Below are positions 25,701 to 33,074 of a DNA stretch of 64,000 nt, piece by piece. Position 1 is the first letter of the stretch. Every line of letters starts with the position of its first letter. The stretch is from Mesorhizobium sp. WSM3860 (GTDB lineage Bacteria > Pseudomonadota > Alphaproteobacteria > Rhizobiales > Rhizobiaceae), in assembly GCF_002294995.1 (NCBI RefSeq), contig NZ_NSGF01000001.1, positions 434,001-498,000 of the forward strand. Reading direction: 5' to 3'. The notes under the pieces are model-generated. The model was given only the letters and a program-made list of their open reading frames with translations. It made no database searches and was not told the DNA's origin. A program made the position numbers and the translations under genes.

Positions 25701-25960
25701 CGATCAACGCGCCGTCGACCCAATGGTGGATTTCGCTGTCCTCGGCGATCGTCTTCGGCCTGTCCTTCGCTACCTTGCTGACGCTGGTGGTGACGCCCTC
25801 GATGCTGATGGTATTCACCCGTGCCAAAGTGAAGCCGGGCGCCCGGCGCGGCTGGTTCAGCCGCCTGTTCCGCCGCGGCAAGGGCGAGTTCTCGACAGGC
25901 GAGCCGGCGGCGGAGGCCAATGCTGAGCCGGCGATCGCCTTCCCGAAAGCCGCCGAATAG
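22784..25960 (+). CDS. RND family efflux pump permease
   Basis: 1058-residue inner-membrane proton/drug antiporter of the AcrB superfamily, with 12 predicted membrane segments and two large periplasmic loops (after the first and seventh segments). The fourth segment carries the proton-relay acidic pair in AVGMLVDDAIIVTEFAERR. The second half keeps GVVVNNNIVLIDTYDRLREEG. Sequence style is closer to the hydrophobe/amphiphile group used in rhizobia with a single adaptor than to metal-ion CusA pumps. Substrates cannot be read from sequence. A terminator follows 24 bases after the stop. Confidence 0.94.
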   Translation: MDIVRLAIHNARLTISALMFLLVAGWVAYQSTPKEAEPDVPIPMMYVSLIYQGISPEDSERLLLRPMESKLKSLKGLKEMRSAAFQGGGYVLVEFQPQTNLATALQDTRSKVQDAKADLPQAAEEPTVTEVNVSEFPVLVVTLSGDVPERVLTAAARELRDRIEEVPGVLEGSLQGARDDLVEVVIDPVKLSSYGLQLDQVIQGVGASNSLVAAGNLEGSEGKYAVKVPSLIETPEDVANLPVVATPNAVVQAKDVATIRSTFKDAETVTRLDGKPAIAIEVKKRIGANLIDTLNHVREVSDAFIKTMPEGMHVTYTQDKSVFVNQLLGDLQNHVMIAVILVFIVILYALSGRASLLIGLAIPSSFLIGILLLAMMGYTINMIVLFSLILAVGMLVDDAIIVTEFAERRMSEGMPKADAFALAAKRMAGPVIAATMTRIAAFSPLLFWPGIIGDFMKYMPITLIVTLSASMLYALVFAPTLGAIFAKAPAHHEESDRDGWYMALVKQAVRFPITVILLTVGLLVGVGFAYSKYGAGVEFFPSVEPDYGLLYVHARGNLSLAEMDAATKAAESRLLGWPGVKSVYTRVGKTQGGGQDIPEDVVGVIQYEFVDWRERRSANQILDDLRGVMAGIPGVDVEVRVPEAGPPTGKPIQIRLSAADPAGLDDKARAVAARIAKIPNVIDVSDGLPPPGVDWALEVDRAKAAQYGISPTSVGTVVQLVTNGLKLSEYRPAGADDAVDIRLRLPEDRRTLSTLDELRVQTSQGSVPISNFVVRKPEPTVGILNRIDGARTVVVQANVSAGAQVAAVQAEVTKAVADMDLGSGIRWKLAGSNEDSAEASAFLGKAFGAAIFLIFLVLLAQFNKFTSVWLVLSCVIMATIGVFLGLLLTGEAFGIVMSGIGVIALAGVVVNNNIVLIDTYDRLREEGWDKMDAVLQTCRERARPVVLTAVSAILGVLPIAFGLGLEIFHHETTINAPSTQWWISLSSAIVFGLSFATLLTLVVTPSMLMVFTRAKVKPGARRGWFSRLFRRGKGEFSTGEPAAEANAEPAIAFPKAAE

Positions 25961-25984
25961 AGCGAGTTCGCAAGTCAGGCACAT

Positions 25985-26017
25985 AAAAGCCGCTCGGGAA
26001 CTACCAGGCGGCTTTTT
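25985..26017 (+). terminator. Rho-independent terminator of the RND operon
   Basis: AAAAGCCGC (25985-25993) pairs with GCGGCTTTT (26008-26016) across a 14-base loop, followed by T. It is located 24 bases after the pump stop codon. Confidence 0.85.
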
Positions 26018-26022
26018 GCATT
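25997..26022 (+). promoter_or_regulatory. Possible EcfG-like promoter for the DUF3309 gene
   Basis: GGAAC (25997-26001), 17 bases, then CATT, one base off the CGTT expected for EcfG promoters. It overlaps the loop and 3' arm of the preceding terminator and would place transcription start about 30 bases before the DUF3309 start codon. Weak evidence. Confidence 0.25.
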
Positions 26023-26058
26023 GTTCCCTCGAAGTTCAACCAGACGGCGAGGGTTTTC

Positions 26059-26217
26059 ATGACGATCGGTACAATTCTCGTAATAATCCTGATCCTGATC
26101 CTGATCGGCGCCGTGCCGGCATGGCCGCACTCGCGGTCCTGGGGCTATGGGCCTTCGGGGATTGTGGGAGTCATTCTGGTAGTGTTGCTGATCCTGCTTT
26201 TGATGGGCAGGATCTGA
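26059..26217 (+). CDS. DUF3309 family small membrane protein
   Basis: 52-residue protein made of two hydrophobic helices (TILVIILILILIG and VGVILVVLLILLLMG) around the conserved loop AVPAWPHSRSWGYGPSG. This pattern is diagnostic of the DUF3309 family, which is widespread in rhizobia and often present in several copies. It is probably an inner-membrane protein; the function is unknown. It follows the RND operon terminator by about 40 bases and ends before a second hairpin, so it is likely its own transcription unit. Confidence 0.9.
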   Translation: MTIGTILVIILILILIGAVPAWPHSRSWGYGPSGIVGVILVVLLILLLMGRI

Positions 26218-26231
26218 ACCGACGACGATTT

Positions 26232-26257
26232 ACGGCCGGGCCCTGGGGTCCGGCCGT
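26232..26257 (+). terminator. Hairpin after the DUF3309 gene
   Basis: ACGGCCGG (26232-26239) pairs with CCGGCCGT (26250-26257) across ten bases. Only TTTCATCTT follows, so it is a weak candidate terminator. Confidence 0.5.
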
Positions 26258-26281
26258 TTCATCTTGAAGTTGTTCGTTTGC

Positions 26282-27238
26282 TCAGGCGGCCTGACGCGTC
26301 GGCGCGACGGCTATGCCGATGGCCTGCATGGCTTCCGCCACTGCCTGGTCGAGCGGGGTGTGCGGGATTTCGCCGATGACCTTTTCCAGCCGCGCCGAGA
26401 CCAGCCGGTGCGCCTCGAAGCGCAGGTAGGACATCGACGCGATCTCGCGCCACATGGCCACGAACGGGCTGCCGGCGCGCAACACCCACCAGGGCATGAA
26501 GGTGAGCTTCAGCTTGCGGCCGAGCGCCTTTTCGGCGGCGACCTTGATGTCGAGATCGGTGACGGCGTGGCCGGGGAAGTTGATGGCCTCATAAAAGCCG
26601 AGCCTGTCAAGATTGCGCGCCAGTCCGACAAAAGCCACCGCAAAGTCCGGTAGATAGGCCCATTCGTGCACGAGGTCGGCCGGGCCGGCGGCGGTGTAGA
26701 CCCCTTTTTCCATCTTGGCGGCGACGACGAGGTCGAACCAGCCGCCGCTGCCGGTGCCGCCGAAGAAGTCGCCAGCCCTAAGCAGAAGGGTGCGCACGCG
26801 GCCGGCATCAGCCTCGCGGCGGAACAGTTCTTCCATGGCGCAGCGGATGCGGCCCTTCTCGGTCGTCGGATGGAACGGGGTATCCTCGGTGATCACCTGC
26901 GGCATCGGCGAGCCGTAATTGTAGACGGTGCCCGGGAACAGATGCAGCGCGCCGTTCGCCCGGCAGGCTGCCATGACGTTCTCGGCCATCGGCAGGCATT
27001 TGCCCCAGTCGGTGTAGATCGGGTTCAGGCCATTGAAGATGATGTCGACTCCTTGCGTGGCGCGGATCAGCGACGGGCGATCCAGAGCGTCGCCAGAGAC
27101 GGCAATAGCGCCCTTGAGCTCGGCCGGCACCTTGCCGGTGCGGGTGACGGCGCGGACGTCGAATCCAGCGTCGATGAACGCCTTGGCAACCGCGCGTCCG
27201 AGCCGGCCATTGGCGCCCAGAATTGCGATCTTGATCAT
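26282..27238 (-). CDS. NAD(P)-dependent oxidoreductase, NmrA/epimerase-like
   Basis: 318-residue Rossmann-fold protein with GANGRLGRAVAKAF (GxxGxxG) at residues 8-21 and the layout of NAD-dependent epimerase/dehydratase or NmrA-like proteins (GVDIIFNGLNP, FPGTVYNYGSPMP, LLLRAGDFFGG). The classical YxxxK motif is not clear. A role as a redox-sensing or quinone-reductase-like protein is possible. It is transcribed divergently from a LysR regulator 96 bases away, the usual arrangement for a LysR target gene. The substrate is unknown. Confidence 0.85.
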   Translation of the reverse strand: MIKIAILGANGRLGRAVAKAFIDAGFDVRAVTRTGKVPAELKGAIAVSGDALDRPSLIRATQGVDIIFNGLNPIYTDWGKCLPMAENVMAACRANGALHLFPGTVYNYGSPMPQVITEDTPFHPTTEKGRIRCAMEELFRREADAGRVRTLLLRAGDFFGGTGSGGWFDLVVAAKMEKGVYTAAGPADLVHEWAYLPDFAVAFVGLARNLDRLGFYEAINFPGHAVTDLDIKVAAEKALGRKLKLTFMPWWVLRAGSPFVAMWREIASMSYLRFEAHRLVSARLEKVIGEIPHTPLDQAVAEAMQAIGIAVAPTRQAA

Positions 27239-27334
27239 TGTTCGTCTCCGTTGCTTGCGTTTGCGCAGCTAACCTGACGCCTTCACAACCGAATGGAAAT
27301 TGACTGAGATCGGCAACCTGTTATTCAAAATCGA

Positions 27335-28249
27335 ATGAATGAATTCGACTGGAACCTGATCAAGAGCTTCGTCGCGGTGGCCGAGGCCGGCAGCCTTTCG
27401 GCCGCTGCACGCAAGCTCGCATCAAGCCAGCCGACGCTCGGCCGCCACATCGCCGAGCTGGAGCAGGTGCTCGGCGTCACGCTGTTCCGGCGCGGGCGGC
27501 GCGGCTACGAACTGACGGAGGCAGGCAGCTCACTCTACGGGCGCGGAAAGGCAGTCAGCGAGCAAGCCAATGCGTTCTCATTGCTGGCGCTGGGCTCGGT
27601 CGAGGCGATCGAGGGCACGGTGCGCATCGCTGCCTCGGAGGTGGTTGCGGCCTGCGTGCTGCCGCAGATGACGGCGCGCCTTGGCGAGGAAGAGCCGGGC
27701 ATCGAGGTCGAGATCGTCGCTTCCAACCAGGTCGAGAACCTGCTGCGGCGCGACGCCGACATCGCAATCCGCATGGTCAGGCCGGCGCAGAACGAACTGG
27801 TGGCGCGCAAGGTCACCGATATTGCGCTCTGCATATGTGCTGCGAAATCCTATCTCGACCGGCATGGACGCCCGGAGAAGCCGAGCGATCTTGCCGACCA
27901 TCCTTTGGTCGGATTCGACCGCAGCGATGAGATCATTCGCGGCTTCACTGCGTTTGGCATCCCGGTCAGCCGCAGCAACTTCCGCTTCAGGACCGACAAC
28001 CAGATCGTGCTGTGGGAAGCGGTGCGGGCAGGCAATGGCATCGGCATCGGCCAGGAGCCGCTCGCCAGCCGCGATCCTCGACTGGAGAAGCTGTTGCCGG
28101 AGGTTCCCTTGCCCGTGCTACCGGTGTGGCTTGCAATGCACCGCGACGTGCGCACCAGCATGCGCATCCGCCGCGTGGCGGATTTCCTGCATGAAGAGCT
28201 GAAGCGCTACTCCGCCGGCGCAGGCTCGGCGGCGAATTCGGCACGGTGA
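27335..28249 (+). CDS. LysR family transcriptional regulator
   Basis: 304-residue LysR regulator. The winged helix-turn-helix is at residues 1-60 (FVAVAEAGSLSAAARKLASSQPTLGRHIAELE), followed by a linker helix and an effector-binding domain. It probably controls the divergent NmrA-like gene in response to an unknown ligand. Its last 43 bases overlap the 3' end of the convergent MFS gene. Confidence 0.93.
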   Translation: MNEFDWNLIKSFVAVAEAGSLSAAARKLASSQPTLGRHIAELEQVLGVTLFRRGRRGYELTEAGSSLYGRGKAVSEQANAFSLLALGSVEAIEGTVRIAASEVVAACVLPQMTARLGEEEPGIEVEIVASNQVENLLRRDADIAIRMVRPAQNELVARKVTDIALCICAAKSYLDRHGRPEKPSDLADHPLVGFDRSDEIIRGFTAFGIPVSRSNFRFRTDNQIVLWEAVRAGNGIGIGQEPLASRDPRLEKLLPEVPLPVLPVWLAMHRDVRTSMRIRRVADFLHEELKRYSAGAGSAANSAR

Positions 28250-29388
28250 GCCAGGCTCGCCATCAACAGCACGACGACGAGCAGGCCGGAAAGCGCGATG
28301 AAGATCGGGCCGAAGCTCGAATGCTCGGCGACGAAGCCGATCGCCGACGGCGCCACCAGAATTCCAGAATAGCCCATGGTGGTGACGACGCTCATCCCGG
28401 TGCCGGAAGACATGCCTTCCTGGTTGCCGCCGGCCGAAAACAGGATCGGCACCATATTGGCGATGCCGAATCCGCAGAAGGCGAAGGCGGCAATGGCAAG
28501 CCAGGGCGAGGGGGACAGGCCGGCCACGAACATGCCGGCGGCAGCGACAAGCGCCGAGCCGCGCAGCGTCGCCACCGCGCCGAAGCGGTCGCGCACGCCG
28601 TCGCCCAGGAAACGCATCAGAGCCATGACGCCGGAGAAGGCAGCATAGGCGAGGCCGGCAATCGCAAGGTCGGCGCCGAGCTCCTGGTGGAGGTAGAGTG
28701 CCGCCCAGTCGAGCACGGCGCCCTCTGAGACCATGGTGAGCAGCGCCATCAACCCGACCAGATAGACGATTGTATGCCGCGGCAACCTGAATCTCTGATG
28801 CCCGGCGGCCTGCGGTCTGTCGTCGGCGACGAGATAGCGAACAGCAAGGGCAATGACGGCGAAGGCGAGCGCCGTCACCGCAATCGCATGCGCGAGATAG
28901 CCGTAGTTCTGAATGGAATACCCACCAAGCGCGCCGCCGGCGAAGCCGCCAAGGCTCCAGAAGCCATGCGAGGACGACATGATGGCGCGGGAGAGCCGTC
29001 GTTCGACAATCACCGCGTTGGAATTCATGGCAACATCCATGCCGCCGATCGAGCCGCCGAAGGCGAGCATGGCGATGGCCGCGAGCGGCACGTTGGGCGC
29101 AAGTGCCACGACCAGCAGGCCGAAACTGCCGCAGATGCCGAACCAGCGCAGCACGGGGCGGGAGCCGTGCCTGGAAATGAGATGGCCGCACCAGGTCATC
29201 GCCATCACCGCGCCGACACCGAACAACAGGATCAGCAGACCGAGCGTGAATTTCGAGATGTCCAGTCGGGTCAGAAACACCGGGATCTGCGGCGCCCAGC
29301 TGCCGGTGAGAAAGCCATTGGCCAGGAAAATGCCGGCAACGGCCCAGCGGCCGCGCGTCGCGGCTTGCCTTGTGGTTTGTGTGCTCAA
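28207..29388 (-). CDS. MFS transporter
   Basis: Major facilitator superfamily protein of about 393 residues with 12 predicted membrane helices. The loop 2-3 signature appears as CGHLISRHGSRPVLRW. The architecture resembles fucose/sugar-type or FsrA-like exporters (SSSHGFWSLGGFAGGALGG). The start is uncertain: TTG at 29388 gives a natural N-terminus (STQTTRQAATRGRW), while an in-frame TTG at 29439 would add 17 residues; neither has a strong ribosome site. The 3' end overlaps the LysR gene tail-to-tail by 43 bases. The substrate is unknown. Confidence 0.85.
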   Translation of the reverse strand: MSTQTTRQAATRGRWAVAGIFLANGFLTGSWAPQIPVFLTRLDISKFTLGLLILLFGVGAVMAMTWCGHLISRHGSRPVLRWFGICGSFGLLVVALAPNVPLAAIAMLAFGGSIGGMDVAMNSNAVIVERRLSRAIMSSSHGFWSLGGFAGGALGGYSIQNYGYLAHAIAVTALAFAVIALAVRYLVADDRPQAAGHQRFRLPRHTIVYLVGLMALLTMVSEGAVLDWAALYLHQELGADLAIAGLAYAAFSGVMALMRFLGDGVRDRFGAVATLRGSALVAAAGMFVAGLSPSPWLAIAAFAFCGFGIANMVPILFSAGGNQEGMSSGTGMSVVTTMGYSGILVAPSAIGFVAEHSSFGPIFIALSGLLVVVLLMASLAHRAEFAAEPAPAE

Positions 29389-29541
29389 TGTCTGTCCGTT
29401 TTGCCAGGTGGCTTTGCGGGGCAAATTAGATCGATTCAATCAGCAGTCAAGAACCGCCGAAAAGCAATGTTTGGACCAAGGCTGCGAAGCAGACCTCCGA
29501 GGCATGGGCCGACTTGGGAGATTGGCCGAGACACCCCTCCT

Positions 29542-29760
29542 TTCGTCATCCACGGGCGGAGCAAGGAGCGAAGCGACGCGGCGCAGACCCGAGGATCCAT
29601 TCCGTGACTTCGATGCGTCGCAGCGGTGCAGACCTAGCACCAGAGCGCCAGGGTACACGCCCTCTTTTCTGCACCGCGGCATTCTTCGGCAGCCGTTACG
29701 GCATGGATTCTAGGGTCTGCGCGCGTCGCTTCGCTCCTTGCTTCGCCCTAGAATGACGAA
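29542..29760. repeat. Large imperfect inverted-repeat element, copy 1
   Basis: Two arms of about 67 bases (29542-29608 and 29694-29760) are near-perfect inverted complements. Both carry GCAAGGAGCGAAGCGACGCG and CGCAGACCC/CTAG, and end in GTCAT/TTCGTC. The 85 bases between them include GGTGCAGAC and TCTGCACCG, which can also pair. It is non-coding and lies between the MFS and DUF1244 genes, a gap of about 390 bases with nothing else in it. A shorter related copy lies at about 34.3 kb. It looks like a dispersed palindromic (MITE/REP-like) element of the genome. Confidence 0.75.
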
Positions 29761-29782
29761 GCATCGAAGGCGATGGGCATCA

Positions 29783-30091
29783 CTAGTGATCCTTCGGCCG
29801 CCTGGCCTCGAACTCGGCCTTCTTGGCCTCGGACGCCTCGGTCTGGTTGAGCGCCTGCCATTCGGCGTAGGGCATGCCGTAGATGATCTCGCGCGATTCG
29901 TCCTTGGACAGCGCAATGCCGTCGGCCTCGGCCGCCTCGCGATACCAGTTCGAGAGGCAGTTGCGGCAGAAGCCGGCCAGGTTCATCAGGTCGATATTCT
30001 GGACGTCGCCGCGTGCGCGCAGATGCTCGACCAGCCGGCGGAAGGCGGCGGCCTCGAAATCGCGTTTCAGTTCTTCGCTGAGTTCGGTCAT
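29783..30091 (-). CDS. DUF1244 domain-containing protein
   Basis: 102-residue soluble protein matching the DUF1244 family. The conserved core includes FRRLVEHLRARGDVQNIDLM and the cysteine-bearing FCRNCLSNWY, followed by IIYGMPYAEWQ. The CxxC-like pair could bind a metal, but this is not established. It follows the N-formylglutamate amidohydrolase gene by 16 bases, so the two form an operon. This neighbourhood is conserved in rhizobia upstream of pyk. Confidence 0.88.
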   Translation of the reverse strand: MTELSEELKRDFEAAAFRRLVEHLRARGDVQNIDLMNLAGFCRNCLSNWYREAAEADGIALSKDESREIIYGMPYAEWQALNQTEASEAKKAEFEARRPKDH

Positions 30092-30107
30092 TTCGTGGTC
30101 CCCGGTT

Positions 30108-30905
30108 TCAAACCGGCCCGGTGCGCGAGCCGAACATCTTCACCTCGTGTATATCGGCTCGGCGGTCGATGGCGTCAACGATCGGGGCCAATCGCTCTGC
30201 CCATTGAACAGCACCGGCGCGGTCGGCGATCAGGTCCTGGCGGATCTCGAGCAGCGCATGGGCATAGCCGTTGACAATGGCATGGCGGAACATCGTGTCG
30301 CCGCGCAGCGCGCCGTCATAGGGCTCGTTGTCGCCGACGATGAGCGCCTTGTCTTCGGCCAGCATGTCGATCAGCGGCCGCGCAACGCGGTCGTCGCGGT
30401 CCCACAAGATGCCGACATGCCAGGGGCGGATGAAGCCTTGCATGCGAGGGGTGAAGGAATGCACCGAGAAGATGAACGGCGCTTTGCCGGAGGCGTGCGC
30501 CACCGAGGAAATCATCGCCCCGACGGCGTCGTGATAGGGCCGGTAGAAGCGGTCGAGCCGTCTCTCCCGCTCCTCGGCGGCCATGGGATAGTTCCCCGGC
30601 ACAACGGTACCGTCATAGAGCTGGCGGATCAGCGTCGGGTCGTCCTCGCCCCGGTTGGGGTCGATCAGAAGGCGGGAGAAGCCGGCCAGCACGGCCGGCG
30701 CGTCAAGAGCCGCCGCCAGCTCGCGCGTTATCGTTTCGACGCCGATGTCATAGGCGATGTGGCGCTCGAACTCGGCAGCCGGCAGGCCGAGGCTGCCATA
30801 TTCTTCCGGCAGGTCGCGGCGGGCGTGATCGGCCAGAAGCACGATGCCCTTCTTACGGTCGCCCTCGACGATGTCGAAGGGCGCGAAAGCTGTGGATCGG
30901 GTCAT
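30108..30905 (-). CDS. N-formylglutamate amidohydrolase family protein
   Basis: 265-residue member of the N-formylglutamate amidohydrolase (HutG-type) family. GIVLLADHARRDLPEEYG near the N-terminus and FIFSVHSFTPRM in the middle are the family metal-site regions, and VGDNEPYDG follows. Classical HutG releases formate from N-formylglutamate in histidine degradation. No hut genes are nearby, so the substrate here may differ. The start at 30905 is chosen over a longer frame whose extra residues look non-coding. It is in an operon with the DUF1244 gene. Confidence 0.86.
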   Translation of the reverse strand: MTRSTAFAPFDIVEGDRKKGIVLLADHARRDLPEEYGSLGLPAAEFERHIAYDIGVETITRELAAALDAPAVLAGFSRLLIDPNRGEDDPTLIRQLYDGTVVPGNYPMAAEERERRLDRFYRPYHDAVGAMISSVAHASGKAPFIFSVHSFTPRMQGFIRPWHVGILWDRDDRVARPLIDMLAEDKALIVGDNEPYDGALRGDTMFRHAIVNGYAHALLEIRQDLIADRAGAVQWAERLAPIVDAIDRRADIHEVKMFGSRTGPV

Positions 30906-31120
30906 CGGCTGAAAAGGGTCTGTTCGCTGGTGTCCGGGCGGGGTGGTATCGTCATTCCACGAAGAGGACTGAGGCGCAATGCCGTTGTTTGGCCACGGTT
31001 TCTGCAAAGAATCCCGGATCGGACGCCAAATCGTCCGCCGGACCCTTCTAAATCGATTGGAATTGAACAAAACGGCGCGTTGACATGCGCCCGGAGTTTG
31101 CTGAAAAGGTGCTTCGAGAG

Positions 31121-31639
31121 ATGCAGATGTGGTTCGCCAAGGGTTTTGGATTGGGTTTCGCCGGCAGGCTGCGCAAGCGCCTGACCCTGCCGCTCCTGAT
31201 CTTTGGCGCGAGCCTGTGCACGCTAGCCGCGACCTCGCCGGCGCGCGCCGATTTCCGCGTCTGCAACGCGACGCAGAACCTGGTTGGCGTCGGCATCGGC
31301 TATCGGGCGAAGGCCGGCTGGATCACCGAGGGCTGGTGGCACATCGAGGGGTCGACCTGCAAGACGCTCATCGAGGGGCCACTGTCATCAAGGTTTTACT
31401 ATCTTTATGCAGAAGACGCCGAGCGCGGCGGGCGTTGGGACGGCCCGATCAACATGTGCGTCGCCGAAAAAGAGTTCAAGATTGCCGGCGTGAATGATTG
31501 CGTCGCCCGGGGCTTTCAGCGCGCCGGATTTCAGGAATATGACACGGGCGAGCAGGCAAGCTGGATGGTCCAGCTGACTGACGAGCCCGCAACGGGCGGC
31601 GCGCCAGCGGCCCCCGCTCCGGGAACAAACAATCAATGA
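31121..31639 (+). CDS. DUF1036 domain-containing exported protein
   Basis: About 172 residues: an N-terminal signal segment (LPLLIFGASLCTLAATSPARA, cleaved before DFRVC) and a DUF1036 domain with FRVCNAT, VGIGYRAK, GWWHIEGSTC and FYYLYAED. The domain is all-beta and of unknown function. Start 31121 is chosen because AAGG lies about ten bases upstream; an in-frame ATG at 31085 is possible. The gene overlaps pyk by four bases (ATGA), so translation of pyk is probably coupled to it. Confidence 0.85.
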   Translation: MQMWFAKGFGLGFAGRLRKRLTLPLLIFGASLCTLAATSPARADFRVCNATQNLVGVGIGYRAKAGWITEGWWHIEGSTCKTLIEGPLSSRFYYLYAEDAERGGRWDGPINMCVAEKEFKIAGVNDCVARGFQRAGFQEYDTGEQASWMVQLTDEPATGGAPAAPAPGTNNQ

Positions 31640-33063
31640 GACGTAACCGCAAGGTCAAGATCCTCGCCACCATCGGTCCGGCTTCCTCCTCCGAGGAGAT
31701 GCTGCGAAAGCTCTTCGAGGCAGGCGCCGACGTCTTCCGCATCAATATGAGCCATACCGACCATGAGCTGATGCGCACGCTTGTCGGCCGCATCCGCACG
31801 GTCGAGGCGGCGGTCGGGCGGCCGATCGGCATTCTCGCCGATCTGCAGGGGCCGAAGCTCAGGGTCGGCAAGTTCGCCAATGGCAAGGAAGCACTGACCG
31901 TCGGCCAGACCTTCACGCTGGATGACAATCCGGAACCCGGCACGTCGAAGCGCGTCTACCTGCCGCATCCGGAAATCCTGAGCTCGGTCGAGGCCGGTCA
32001 CCGTCTTTTGATCGATGACGGCAAGCTGGAGCTCAAGGCGGTCAAGAGCGACGGCAAGTCGATCACCTGCACGGTCGTCGCCGGCACCAGCATCTCCGAC
32101 AAGAAGGGCGTCAGCCTGCCCGACACCGATCTGCCGGTCGGCGCGCTGACCGAGAAGGACCGCGCCGATCTCGACGCGGTGCTGGCGGCAAGCGTCGACT
32201 GGGTGGCGCTGTCCTTCGTGCAGCGACCGGAGGATCTGGCCGAAGCGCGCAAGATCGCGCGCGGCCGGGCCCTGATCATGGCAAAGATCGAGAAGCCGCA
32301 AGCGGTGGCGCGCCTGGCCGAGATCATCGAACTCTCCGACGCGCTGATGGTCGCGCGCGGCGATCTCGGCGTCGAGATGCCGCTCGAGGCCGTGCCCGGC
32401 ATCCAGAAGCAGATCACGCGCGCCGCGCGCCGCGCCGGCAAGCCGGTGGTGATCGCGACCCAGATGCTGGAATCGATGATCACCGCGCCCGTGCCGACCC
32501 GCGCGGAGGTCTCGGATGTCTCGATCGCCGTGTTCGAAGGCGCGGACGCAATCATGCTTTCGGCCGAATCCGCCGCCGGCGCCTATCCGGTCGAGGCGGT
32601 CGCCATGATGAACCGCATCGCCACCAAGGTCGAAGCCGACCCGACTTATGCCGGCATCATCAACGCCCAGCGCTCGGAACCGGAAGCGACCGGGGCCGAC
32701 GCGATTTCGCTCGCCGCGCGCGAGATCGCGGAGACGCTGAAATTGTCGGCGATCATTTCCTACACCGCCTCGGGAACGACTGGTCTGCGCGCCGCGCGCG
32801 AACGGCCGCAAGTACCGATCGTGGCGCTGTCGCCGATCGTCAACACGGCGCGCCGGCTATCGCTTCTGTGGGGTACTCATTGCGTGGTCTCGGAGGACGC
32901 TATCGACCTCGACGATATGGTCGACCGCGCCTGCCGCATTGCCCTCGAAGAAGGCTTCGGCAAGCCGGGCGACCGCGTCATCATCACGGCGGGCGTGCCG
33001 CTGAGGACGCCCGGTTCGACCAACATGCTGCGCATCGCCTATGTCGGGTCGGAGACGCACTAA
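31636..33063 (+). CDS. pyk: Pyruvate kinase
   Basis: 475-residue glycolytic enzyme converting phosphoenolpyruvate and ADP to pyruvate and ATP. The N-terminus TIGPASSSEEMLRKLFEAGADVFRINMSH is characteristic. The active-site signature is IMAKIEKPQAVARL and the metal-site region is LMVARGDLGVEMPLE. The C-terminal allosteric domain is complete (ISYTASGTTGLRAARERP, GTHCVVSE). The start overlaps the DUF1036 stop. It converges with an alpha/beta hydrolase gene, with an 11-base gap between stops. Confidence 0.97.
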   Translation: MRRNRKVKILATIGPASSSEEMLRKLFEAGADVFRINMSHTDHELMRTLVGRIRTVEAAVGRPIGILADLQGPKLRVGKFANGKEALTVGQTFTLDDNPEPGTSKRVYLPHPEILSSVEAGHRLLIDDGKLELKAVKSDGKSITCTVVAGTSISDKKGVSLPDTDLPVGALTEKDRADLDAVLAASVDWVALSFVQRPEDLAEARKIARGRALIMAKIEKPQAVARLAEIIELSDALMVARGDLGVEMPLEAVPGIQKQITRAARRAGKPVVIATQMLESMITAPVPTRAEVSDVSIAVFEGADAIMLSAESAAGAYPVEAVAMMNRIATKVEADPTYAGIINAQRSEPEATGADAISLAAREIAETLKLSAIISYTASGTTGLRAARERPQVPIVALSPIVNTARRLSLLWGTHCVVSEDAIDLDDMVDRACRIALEEGFGKPGDRVIITAGVPLRTPGSTNMLRIAYVGSETH

Positions 33064-33074
33064 GGGTACCGAGC

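Noticed and set aside
29542..29760. CRISPR array
   Set aside because: The repetition is one inverted pair with a single centre, not regularly spaced direct repeats with unique spacers.
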